Assembly: GCA_025353525.1 (NCBI GenBank)
Contig: JANXOO010000032.1
Coordinates: forward strand, 1-8,445
Direction of reading: 5' to 3'
DNA from: Schlesneria sp.
Lineage (GTDB): Bacteria > Planctomycetota > Planctomycetia > Planctomycetales > Planctomycetaceae
Length of the DNA stretch: 8,445 bases
Part shown: piece after piece, positions 1 to 5,665 of the stretch
How positions within the stretch are numbered: position 1 is the stretch's first letter
Layout: each line of letters opens with the position of its first letter
Position numbers and translations under genes: made by a program
Notes under the pieces: model-generated
Told to the model about the DNA's origin: nothing
Database searches by the model: none
Seen by the model: the letters and a program-made list of their open reading frames with translations, nothing else

Positions 1-55
1 CCGCTCTGTGGTAAAAAAACTTCGTATTTCTCTGCAGCATATCGCCGACCGATTC

Positions 56-86
56 AGTCAGTTTCAGCAAAACGCGGAAACTGACT
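56..86 (-). terminator. Perfect 10-bp hairpin after the VWA gene
   Basis: Bases 56-65 (AGTCAGTTTC) and 77-86 (GAAACTGACT) form a perfect 10-base-pair inverted repeat around an 11-base loop. It lies 13 bases beyond the stop codon of the minus-strand VWA gene, where a terminator is expected. No T-run follows on the minus strand, so it is not a canonical intrinsic terminator. It could be a Rho-assisted or RNA-stabilising 3' hairpin. Bases 1-55 hold no gene I can support. Confidence 0.5.
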
Positions 87-99
87 TCCAAACGAAACT

Positions 100-1275
100 T
101 CATTCGGAACCGCGTGCAGAAAACTTCTTCCGCGAGAGGTCGCGATATACGTGCGTGCCATCGTTTTGTCGCGCGAGTTTCTTCAGGAACGATTCGCGAC
201 CCAGGTCGGCATCGATGCCGAATTCCACGACGTGAATTTTCGCTTTGCGCCGGTTGCCACGCTGAATGTCATAAAGTTCCTGAGTACTCAATTCGGGCGA
301 GTCGACATCGGTCAGCAGAAAAACAATATCCGGATTCACACTCAGTGCCAGCTTGATCGCCTGAAAGCGATCGGTTCCTGAATCGGGTTGAATTCCTTTC
401 AGAAATCGCTTCGCCAATCGCAAATTATTTGAAGTTGCCGGCAATAACTGCCACCGTTCACCCGGCCGGTTCATCGTGTAATTCGTCCGATTGAAAAACA
501 CGATTTGAAACTGCGAGGTCGGTGCCAGATCTTTCAGACTGACCCAAAGTTCACGACAGGCAATGACCATTGCGTGGTGCTGAGCCATACTTTCAGAGGC
601 GTCGATCACGTAGACGACTCGCCTGCCTTTGGCCGTGATTCCGAAGAACTCAGCCCGACCTTCGCCCGAACCGGCCGCCCCACCCCCTGCACTCCCTTTT
701 TCGCCGCCTGCTCCGTGTCCCGGACCGGTCCCCGATTCTGGTTCGAGTTCATCTTCATCCTCATCCGATTCTGATTCGGCAGAAGAACCGGCCAGAGGCC
801 TGGTGTCGGCGGCAACCGCATTCGTGGTGCGATCGGCATCGGAATCGGATGTGAAGTCGCGTACCGGGGAAGTCACGACAACATCGCTTGATTCGCGATT
901 GAAGACGGCCTGCGGATCCGTTTCAGACACCAGTAGCAACCTGTGACTGCCAGTCTTCGCGATGCCAATCGCGGACGCGGACTGCGGTTGTTCGTTGACC
1001 TGGAGCGAATCACCGGATTCGTCACCGGGAATCGTCGTATCGAGTCCTTTTCCACGTCCGCCACCGTCTCCTGGCAGCCATGTGACCGAATACGAGCCTT
1101 CTCCAGCCGAGGTCCCCGCGCCATTCCCGCTGCCGTTGAACAGCACCATGGCGGACAGAACCAACGCATGGAAGGTCAGCGACGCCAGCAGCAGCCGAAG
1201 CGTCGCTCGATGTTTTTTTGATTGAAACCGGTCGGACAATGAATGTTCCTCAAACGCACCAGCAGTGACTGTCAT
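100..1275 (-). CDS. Membrane-anchored VWA-domain protein with TonB/TolA-like N-terminal helix
   Basis: A 391-residue protein. Residues 1-26 are a short basic cytoplasmic segment and residues 27-46 a single transmembrane helix containing S32-x-x-x-H36, the arrangement TonB and TolA use to couple to ExbB/ExbD or TolQ/TolR. A long low-complexity linker follows, with a Ser/Asp/Glu-rich stretch (about 164-180) and a Gly-rich stretch (about 181-206). The C-terminal half (about 217-380) is a VWA domain: the first MIDAS motif DASES is at 225-229, the MIDAS threonine is probably T301 (SGTD) and the third-motif aspartate D323 (LLTDVD), so metal binding looks intact. VWA domains bind protein partners through a divalent metal; the ligand is unknown. 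The gene is divergent from an ExbB-ExbD-ExbD operon, which suggests they work together. The ATG at 1275 has only a weak ribosome site, but no later start would keep the anchor. VWA fold and anchor are clear; the energy-coupling role is inferred. Confidence 0.9.
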   Translation of the reverse strand: MTVTAGAFEEHSLSDRFQSKKHRATLRLLLASLTFHALVLSAMVLFNGSGNGAGTSAGEGSYSVTWLPGDGGGRGKGLDTTIPGDESGDSLQVNEQPQSASAIGIAKTGSHRLLLVSETDPQAVFNRESSDVVVTSPVRDFTSDSDADRTTNAVAADTRPLAGSSAESESDEDEDELEPESGTGPGHGAGGEKGSAGGGAAGSGEGRAEFFGITAKGRRVVYVIDASESMAQHHAMVIACRELWVSLKDLAPTSQFQIVFFNRTNYTMNRPGERWQLLPATSNNLRLAKRFLKGIQPDSGTDRFQAIKLALSVNPDIVFLLTDVDSPELSTQELYDIQRGNRRKAKIHVVEFGIDADLGRESFLKKLARQNDGTHVYRDLSRKKFSARGSE

Positions 1276-1522
1276 TTCGCCGTGATTCGCTTATTGTACG
1301 CAGTGCGACAATCTCTGGAATCTCACTTTGGCCGGGGCGATCAGCACCGCATTGATATTTCGAAAAAGTTGGAATTCCTGAAAATCCGATCAGTTTTCCC
1401 TCGGCAGACAGATTACGTTACAATATCGTTTACGTCGCAATCGACAGAGTTGCCCGATTCAAACTTTCGCTCGCTCGCGTTCCGTGCTGGCAGCGGTTCC
1501 ATTACGAAGGAGGATTCCATTC
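1276..1522. promoter_or_regulatory. Divergent promoter region between VWA gene and exbB-like operon
   Basis: This 247-base spacer separates divergent starts and must hold the promoters or leaders for both. Candidate -10 boxes reading TACAAT occur on the plus strand at 1419-1424 and on the minus strand at 1293-1298. Neither has a convincing -35 box at 16-18 bases, so these are tentative. The shared spacer makes joint regulation of the two units plausible. I found no gene or clear operator palindrome here. Confidence 0.35.
1507..1514 (+). promoter_or_regulatory. Strong ribosome binding site fixing the exbB-like start
   Basis: AAGGAGGA sits eight bases before the ATG at 1523. It is a near-perfect Shine-Dalgarno sequence and selects this start over the in-frame ATG at 1484, which lies upstream of it. 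Confidence 0.85.
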
Positions 1523-2356
1523 ATGCTGACTCAGGCGAGACAACGTCAATTCCCGGTCTGGCTGATGCTGGTGCTGCTCGTCGTCTCGATGTCGACATTC
1601 ACATTCTCACAACCGACGGCTGTTCGTGCTCAGGCGGAAGAAGCTGCCAACCCGGCACCAGTGGGTGACGCCGCGAAGAAACCGGCTGCGGCGGCGGCTC
1701 CCCAACCGAAGAATTTTCTGTGGTGGATCATCGTCACATCGGGCCCGATCGGCGCGTTCCTGCTGGCGATTTCGATCTATTTCATCGCCACTGTCATGCA
1801 GTTGTTTATGGAATTGCGAGCTCCGCTGGTCCTTCCTCCGGAATTGATCGAAGAGTGCGAAAAATTGCTGGCCAAACGCGACTTCAACGCGATCTACAAA
1901 GTGGCCAAGGAAAACACCAGTGAACTGGGGCAATTGATTGCCATCGGTATGGTCGGTCTGTCATCGGGCCTGAGCGATGCTCGTGAGGCGATCGATCGAC
2001 AGGGCGAAGTGATGACCGTCGACATGGAACGACGCATCAGCATGCTCGCGGTCATTGGAACGTTGGGACCACTGATCGGGCTGCTGGGAACCCTGAAGGG
2101 AATGATCGGAAGCTTCAGCGTGATTGCCCTGTCCGATGCGCAAATGAAAGCCAGCGAAGTGGCCGGGGGTATTTCCGAGGCGTTGCTGTTGACGTTTGAA
2201 GGAGTGATTTTGTCCGTACCGGCGATTTACTTCTTCGCTGTCTTCAAAAATCGCGTGTCGAGCCTCAGCGTGCAGGCGCTCAACACGGCCGATGAATTCA
2301 TTCGTCGACTTCACGCGGCAGCTCACAAAAAACCGGCTGCTGAAGCCGCTTCCTGA
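1523..2356 (+). CDS. MotA/TolQ/ExbB-family proton channel protein
   Basis: A 277-residue inner-membrane protein, the channel subunit of an ExbB-ExbD or TolQ-TolR type motor that uses the proton motive force. The N-terminus (about 11-38) looks like a cleavable signal peptide ending AQA at 36-38, followed by an Ala/Pro-rich segment to about 63. Membrane helices follow at about 66-96, 172-200 and 215-241, the usual three of the family. The family motif GPLIGLLGTLKGMI spans 182-195, with T190 at the position of the ExbB TM2 threonine. TM3 reads SEALLLT with E219 and T224 spaced like the key ExbB Glu and Thr. An additional acidic residue, E226, lies in TM3. First gene of a tight plus-strand operon; two ExbD-type genes follow after 21 bases. 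Whether it is functionally nearer ExbB or TolQ cannot be told from sequence. Confidence 0.93.
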   Translation: MLTQARQRQFPVWLMLVLLVVSMSTFTFSQPTAVRAQAEEAANPAPVGDAAKKPAAAAAPQPKNFLWWIIVTSGPIGAFLLAISIYFIATVMQLFMELRAPLVLPPELIEECEKLLAKRDFNAIYKVAKENTSELGQLIAIGMVGLSSGLSDAREAIDRQGEVMTVDMERRISMLAVIGTLGPLIGLLGTLKGMIGSFSVIALSDAQMKASEVAGGISEALLLTFEGVILSVPAIYFFAVFKNRVSSLSVQALNTADEFIRRLHAAAHKKPAAEAAS

Positions 2357-2377
2357 TCGTGCGAAGAGGGAAATCGT

Positions 2378-2836
2378 ATGTCTGAACATAACTCGGATCG
2401 GGCGGAGCCGAATCTGACTCCGCTACTCGATCTGGTCTTTCAGCTGATCACATTTTTCATGCTGGTGATCAACTTCAAAGGTGCTTCGCTCGATTTGTCA
2501 CTGAAACTGCCGGTCCTTGGCTCGGCTCGACCGCTCGATCAGCGACAGAGCAAGCTCGAACCGCTGTTGCTGAATATTGACTCGGAAGGTGGCGTTCACG
2601 TCTACGGACGGAAAGTCGAATTCGAACAGCACATCTCGAATGAAGCCCGCATCCTGAAGGATCAGCTTCGCCTGAATCAGACTCCGATCGAAAACGGTGA
2701 ACTTCCGGTACCAGTAATCGTTCGTGCTGATCGGGGAGCCCCGTTTCACCTGGTCAACCACGTGTTGAAGGTCTGTCAGGAAAACGGGTATCGACAGTTC
2801 TCGTTAAACGCGATGTCGCGCGAGGAGAAACGCTAG
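2378..2836 (+). CDS. ExbD/TolR-family protein (first copy)
   Basis: A 152-residue protein of the usual ExbD/TolR length. A short cytoplasmic N-terminus leads into one membrane helix (about 14-34) carrying the family signature PNLTPLLDLVFQL, with the proton-carrying aspartate at D18. The remainder is the periplasmic domain. In ExbD and TolR this subunit pairs with ExbB or TolQ, and its aspartate is protonated and deprotonated to drive movement of the TonB or TolA partner. The start is supported by a purine-rich GAAGAGGG seven bases upstream. The stop codon is one base before the start of the second copy, so the two are almost certainly translationally coupled and made in similar amounts. Confidence 0.93.
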   Translation: MSEHNSDRAEPNLTPLLDLVFQLITFFMLVINFKGASLDLSLKLPVLGSARPLDQRQSKLEPLLLNIDSEGGVHVYGRKVEFEQHISNEARILKDQLRLNQTPIENGELPVPVIVRADRGAPFHLVNHVLKVCQENGYRQFSLNAMSREEKR

Positions 2837-2837
2837 G

Positions 2838-3377
2838 ATGCTGCACAGCCAACGCCGCCGCAAACGCAAACGAGACCAGGGCTCGGTCGAGATGAATCTC
2901 GCCGCGATGCTCGATATGGCCTTTCAACTTCTGTCGTTCTTTATTCTGACGTTTCGCCCGACGCCAATCGAAGGTCAGTTGGCATTGAATCTGCCCCCGC
3001 CCGTGCCGCTGACTCAGGTTGAGCCAAATCAAAAGTCGGGCGACGGGATCGGGGATGTCCTTGCGCTCGAGACACTGCACCTGCACGTTACGGCCAACGA
3101 TCAAGGAGATGTCAGGGAACTGAAAGTCGAAGCGAATTCCATCATTCAGGGCGGATTCGACGAAGGGAACGTGCAGCGGCTGGACAAGAAACTGCAATCA
3201 CTTTTCGCCATTCAGCAGATTCCGTACGATCGGATCCAGATCGCCGTTGATGGACGGTTGCGCTACGGCGAATTGATGAAAATTATCGACGTTTGCCATC
3301 GGCAGCGGCTGCCTGACGGTTCGAACATGCAGAAGATCAGCTTTACCGAAGTCGATTCCGGAACGTCTGCGAAATAA
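2838..3377 (+). CDS. ExbD/TolR-family protein (second, divergent copy)
   Basis: A 179-residue ExbD/TolR-type protein, longer than the first copy. It opens with a strongly basic cytoplasmic tail (RRRKRKR at about 6-12), then one membrane helix (about 21-39) with the conserved aspartate at D26 in AAMLDMAFQL. The proline two residues before the LD pair in the first copy (TPLLD) is alanine here. The periplasmic part carries a Pro-rich segment (PPPVP at about 53-57) and an extra stretch around residues 90-120. GAGGAG from the end of the preceding gene serves as ribosome site. Two adjacent but different ExbD genes suggest a heteromeric stator in which both aspartates can carry protons. The family call is firm; the heterodimer is inferred. 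Confidence 0.9.
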   Translation: MLHSQRRRKRKRDQGSVEMNLAAMLDMAFQLLSFFILTFRPTPIEGQLALNLPPPVPLTQVEPNQKSGDGIGDVLALETLHLHVTANDQGDVRELKVEANSIIQGGFDEGNVQRLDKKLQSLFAIQQIPYDRIQIAVDGRLRYGELMKIIDVCHRQRLPDGSNMQKISFTEVDSGTSAK

Positions 3378-3402
3378 GTCCGGGCCTGAAAGGGAAACCA
3401 CC

Positions 3403-4350
3403 ATGCGCCGCCGAATCGCTCGCCCCTACGGACAATCGGTGACCGGAGTGCGTCTGGTATCCATGCTGATGGCGGTGCTCGTCCTGTCGATGCTCTACTC
3501 TCGGTTGAAAGACCCTGCTACGTGGCGAGCGTTCGCCGACGAAGGCCCTGCCCCGTCAGGGTCTGAATTGACGTCTGTTCCGGAATCGGAAACCGTGGTT
3601 TCCGGTCCGAACGATCTCGACGCGGACGAACTGGAAGCTGCCGGCAAATTGTTTGAGCTCGTAATTGATCGCGCTCCACTGAAGCCTCGCGAAATGGATG
3701 CCTACTGGCGGCTGATGGACTGGAGCCGCACGCAGCCTTTCGCTGAACTGGAAGATCGGGCAAAAACCGATGTTCCGTTTACTCAATTGTGGGAGCAACC
3801 GGAAAAATACCGCGGTCAATTGGTGCGACTGCGTCTGCACGTGCGACGCGTGCTGGAATACGATGCACCGGAAAACCCGTCGGGGATCGGTAAAGTCTGC
3901 GAAGCATGGGGCTGGACGGACGAATCACGATCGTTTCCGTATACGGTCGTCTTTCCCGAACCGCCGGAAGGTTTGCCTGTCGGGACAGATATCCGAACCG
4001 AAATCGTCTTTGTCGGCTATTTTCTGAAGGTGATGTCGTACACGGCGTTTGACCGCGCCCGCGGTGCACCCTTGTTGGTCGGTCGTGCCCGACTTGTCCC
4101 GTCGGCAGTTGCCGCAGCCCCGTCGAAATCGGATCCCTGGCTGATTCTGCTTGTCGTCGCAGCAGGAATTCTGTTCATCGGGTTCTCGGTCTGGACAAAA
4201 ATGAAGTCGCGACGCAAGGTGAATCGCCATTCGCTGCCGAACGACTTTTCGGCAATCAGTACGCCGGTCCTGATCGAAGGCGAGAATCCGTTCGAACTGA
4301 TCGCGGCAGGTCCGCCCGCCGCAGATTCCACAACGCAGGCTGCGATTTAG
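3403..4350 (+). CDS. Two-helix membrane protein of unknown function in the exbB-exbD operon
   Basis: A 315-residue protein I do not recognise as a named family. A basic N-terminus (RRRIAR) precedes a hydrophobic helix at about 17-33. An acidic segment and a soluble region (about 75-232) follow, then a second helix at about 245-265, a basic stop-transfer stretch (KMKSRRK) and a roughly 45-residue tail. By the positive-inside rule both ends are cytoplasmic and the large middle part is periplasmic. Within it, residues 128-232 alternate beta-prone and polar stretches (YRGQLVRLRLHVRRV, then FPYTVVFPEPPEGLP, then TEIVFVGYFLKV), which resembles an OB-like barrel; that is a guess from pattern. AAAGGGA lies eight bases upstream of the ATG and the gap after the second exbD-like gene is only 25 bases, so it is probably co-transcribed and could be an accessory or periplasmic partner of the motor. 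Confidence 0.85.
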   Translation: MRRRIARPYGQSVTGVRLVSMLMAVLVLSMLYSRLKDPATWRAFADEGPAPSGSELTSVPESETVVSGPNDLDADELEAAGKLFELVIDRAPLKPREMDAYWRLMDWSRTQPFAELEDRAKTDVPFTQLWEQPEKYRGQLVRLRLHVRRVLEYDAPENPSGIGKVCEAWGWTDESRSFPYTVVFPEPPEGLPVGTDIRTEIVFVGYFLKVMSYTAFDRARGAPLLVGRARLVPSAVAAAPSKSDPWLILLVVAAGILFIGFSVWTKMKSRRKVNRHSLPNDFSAISTPVLIEGENPFELIAAGPPAADSTTQAAI

Positions 4351-4385
4351 CAACTTTTCGCAAGGGCAATAGCGACAGCGGGCCT

Positions 4386-4495
4386 CTTTGCCGCGAATGT
4401 GGCAAAAGTGGGTAGCCTCGGGCAGGCGTACTCGCCAGCCCGAGGACTCGATACCAACGAACTTCATCAGCCGCGAATGCGGCGACAGGCTGAAG
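4386..4495. repeat. Three-hairpin element with paired GAAT-loop stems
   Basis: Three stems lie in series. Stem 1: 4387-4394 pairs with 4399-4406 (TTTGCCGC / GTGGCAAA, one G-T) around loop GAAT. Stem 2: 4416-4423 (CCTCGGGC) pairs with 4438-4445 (GCCCGAGG), and inside it, after an A-A mismatch, GGCG 4425-4428 pairs with CGCC 4433-4436 around loop TACT. Stem 3: GCCGC 4470-4474 pairs with GCGGC 4479-4483, again with loop GAAT, enclosed by CTTCA 4462-4466 / TGAAG 4491-4495. The cores of stems 1 and 3 (4390-4403 and 4470-4483) are the same 14-mer but for one C/T change that keeps pairing. No T-tract follows. It may be a bidirectional terminator or one copy of a dispersed palindromic repeat. Confidence 0.6.
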
Positions 4496-4674
4496 ACGAT
4501 ATGATTCGATCGGACGAAAACCGCAACGCTGTCTCCGAGCTCGTCACGGTTGAATCCTGTCGCCACATCGAAGAATGGACTCTTTAATAACGTCCAAACG
4601 CATCAGTTTTTCAATTCTTGTACAGCCGAATTTCAGGACTTTTCATCGGGCCACACCGGAACAGGCATAAGAAC

Positions 4675-4706
4675 CCCAGGGCTTACGCCGCTAAGTTCGC
4701 CTTGGG
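4675..4706. terminator. 8-bp imperfect hairpin near the end of the channel gene
   Basis: CCCAGGGC at 4675-4682 pairs with GCCTTGGG at 4699-4706 (one G-T wobble) around a 16-base loop. It lies about 70 bases past the stop codon of the minus-strand channel gene. No T-run accompanies it. It could end that operon or be part of a repeat family. Confidence 0.4.
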
Positions 4707-4775
4707 CTGCAATTGTGCGTGTTGTACGTGCGTTCCGTGTGGACGCCGGACGTGAGACGATGGCCACACCCGGAC

Positions 4776-5630
4776 TCATTTCCCTGAATCCAGAACTTTC
4801 TGCAATTCCTGCCGTGTAACTTCGGTCAATTCCGGCCATGCGGCAATCATGCGAACGAGTTGGGGATCGGTGATCGATGTTTGAATTGACGTGACCTGAT
4901 CCAGTCGGCGGTGGATCGCCACCAGTTCATTTTGAATGGCATCCAGATCGACTTCCTGACGCTCTTCGACCGGATTCAGAATCCATGATGCCACCGAACC
5001 ACTGAGTGTCCCGAACAACCCCACCCCCCCGACCATCAACACGGCGGCAATGGCGCGACCGACCGTCGTAACCGGATATTTGTCGCCGTAGCCCACGGTC
5101 GTCATCGTCACGATAGCCCACCACAACGCATCCGACGCGTTATTGATGTTGGCGCCGTCAACCTGCTCGACTTGAAGTATCGCGACACTTGAAAGGAGCA
5201 GCAGCAGGATCGAGACAAAAATAACGGCAAGAATCGTTCCGTCAGCCCGGTTGTGTTGCAGGTATTTTGTCAGAATTCGCGCGATGCGGATTCCCCGAAG
5301 TACGCGCAGGATGCGAAAGATGCGAACAAGTCGTCCGATGCGAAAGTAATCATACGCCGGGATACTCGATAGCAGATCGATCCAGCCCCAGGACAGGAAT
5401 TCCAGCTTGCGGGAGGCTCGACTCAACCCGATCGCAAAGTCAATCAGGAAGATACCGCAGACGACATGATCGATCACATCCAGGATCATGACGTTGTCAG
5501 GGGAAGGCTTGAAGAACGTTTCTACCGCCAGCGCGGTCAGTGAATACGCGCACAGCATCAGCATGAATAACTGATAGGGCCGCAGCTCTTTGTCAGAACC
5601 GGTTTGTGCCCGCGTTGATCTCGAATCCAT
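4776..5630 (-). CDS. Voltage-gated-type potassium channel (six-helix ion transporter family)
   Basis: A 284-residue inner-membrane potassium channel subunit, expected to work as a tetramer. Helices lie at about 20-38 (S1), 48-69 (S2), 80-95 (S3), 97-118 (S4), 132-154 (S5) and 188-214 (S6). S4 carries arginines at 97, 100, 103, 106, 109, 112, 115 and 118, every third residue without a break. The pore loop holds the potassium selectivity filter TTVGYGD at 177-183. The cytoplasmic tail (about 220-284) starts acidic and heptad-like and has no visible CNBD or RCK domain. I chose the ATG at 5630 because GGAG lies eight bases upstream; the in-frame ATG at 5705 overlaps the preceding gene and has no ribosome site. 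It follows the partner oxidase gene by 35 bases and is probably co-transcribed. Confidence 0.93.
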   Translation of the reverse strand: MDSRSTRAQTGSDKELRPYQLFMLMLCAYSLTALAVETFFKPSPDNVMILDVIDHVVCGIFLIDFAIGLSRASRKLEFLSWGWIDLLSSIPAYDYFRIGRLVRIFRILRVLRGIRIARILTKYLQHNRADGTILAVIFVSILLLLLSSVAILQVEQVDGANINNASDALWWAIVTMTTVGYGDKYPVTTVGRAIAAVLMVGGVGLFGTLSGSVASWILNPVEERQEVDLDAIQNELVAIHRRLDQVTSIQTSITDPQLVRMIAAWPELTEVTRQELQKVLDSGK

Positions 5631-5638
5631 TCCCGATG

Positions 5639-5642
5639 CTCC
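5639..5642 (-). promoter_or_regulatory. Ribosome binding site deciding the channel start
   Basis: GGAG on the minus strand, eight bases before the ATG at 5630, lies in the short gap after the stop of the upstream gene. The alternative ATG at 5705 has no comparable site. Confidence 0.6.
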
Positions 5643-5665
5643 GCGCGTTTCGATTTCAGCGCTTG

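Larger units (their letters stand above)
4351..4775. other. Convergent non-coding spacer with several hairpins
   Basis: A 425-base gap between the 3' ends of the plus-strand exbB-type operon and the minus-strand oxidase/channel operon. Its open frames show no family features, have no good ribosome sites and overlap strong hairpins, so I treat it as non-coding. It contains a cluster of three hairpins (4386-4495) and a separate hairpin (4675-4706), both described separately. I see nothing recognisable in about 4500-4670 or 4710-4775. Confidence 0.7.

Noticed and set aside
560..790. Possible recombination or frameshift point in the VWA gene, given the acidic and Gly-rich low-complexity stretch
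   Set aside because: The frame is uninterrupted and the VWA domain downstream is complete; such linkers are normal in membrane-anchored VWA and TonB/TolA-like proteins.
1484..1522. Earlier in-frame ATG for the exbB-like gene
   Set aside because: The strong AAGGAGGA site lies between it and the ATG at 1523, and the signal-peptide-like N-terminus is normal from the later start.
1243..1668. Plus-strand 141-residue open frame across the divergent promoter region
   Set aside because: It overlaps the start of the VWA gene and the N-terminus of the exbB-like gene in a different frame and has no recognisable features.
3925..4566. Minus-strand 213-residue open frame overlapping the end of the two-helix protein gene and the spacer
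   Set aside because: It is antisense to a well-supported gene, is rich in Cys and Arg as shadow frames are, has no domain or membrane pattern, and its first part runs through strong hairpins.
4399..4587. Short plus-strand open frame (62 residues) in the convergent spacer
   Set aside because: It begins inside a hairpin and crosses two others, has no ribosome site, and its product shows no family signature; better explained as non-coding repeat DNA.
4550..4839. Short open frames on both strands around the end of the channel gene
   Set aside because: The supported channel frame covers the 3' part, and the remaining codons cover the second palindrome; no domain evidence.
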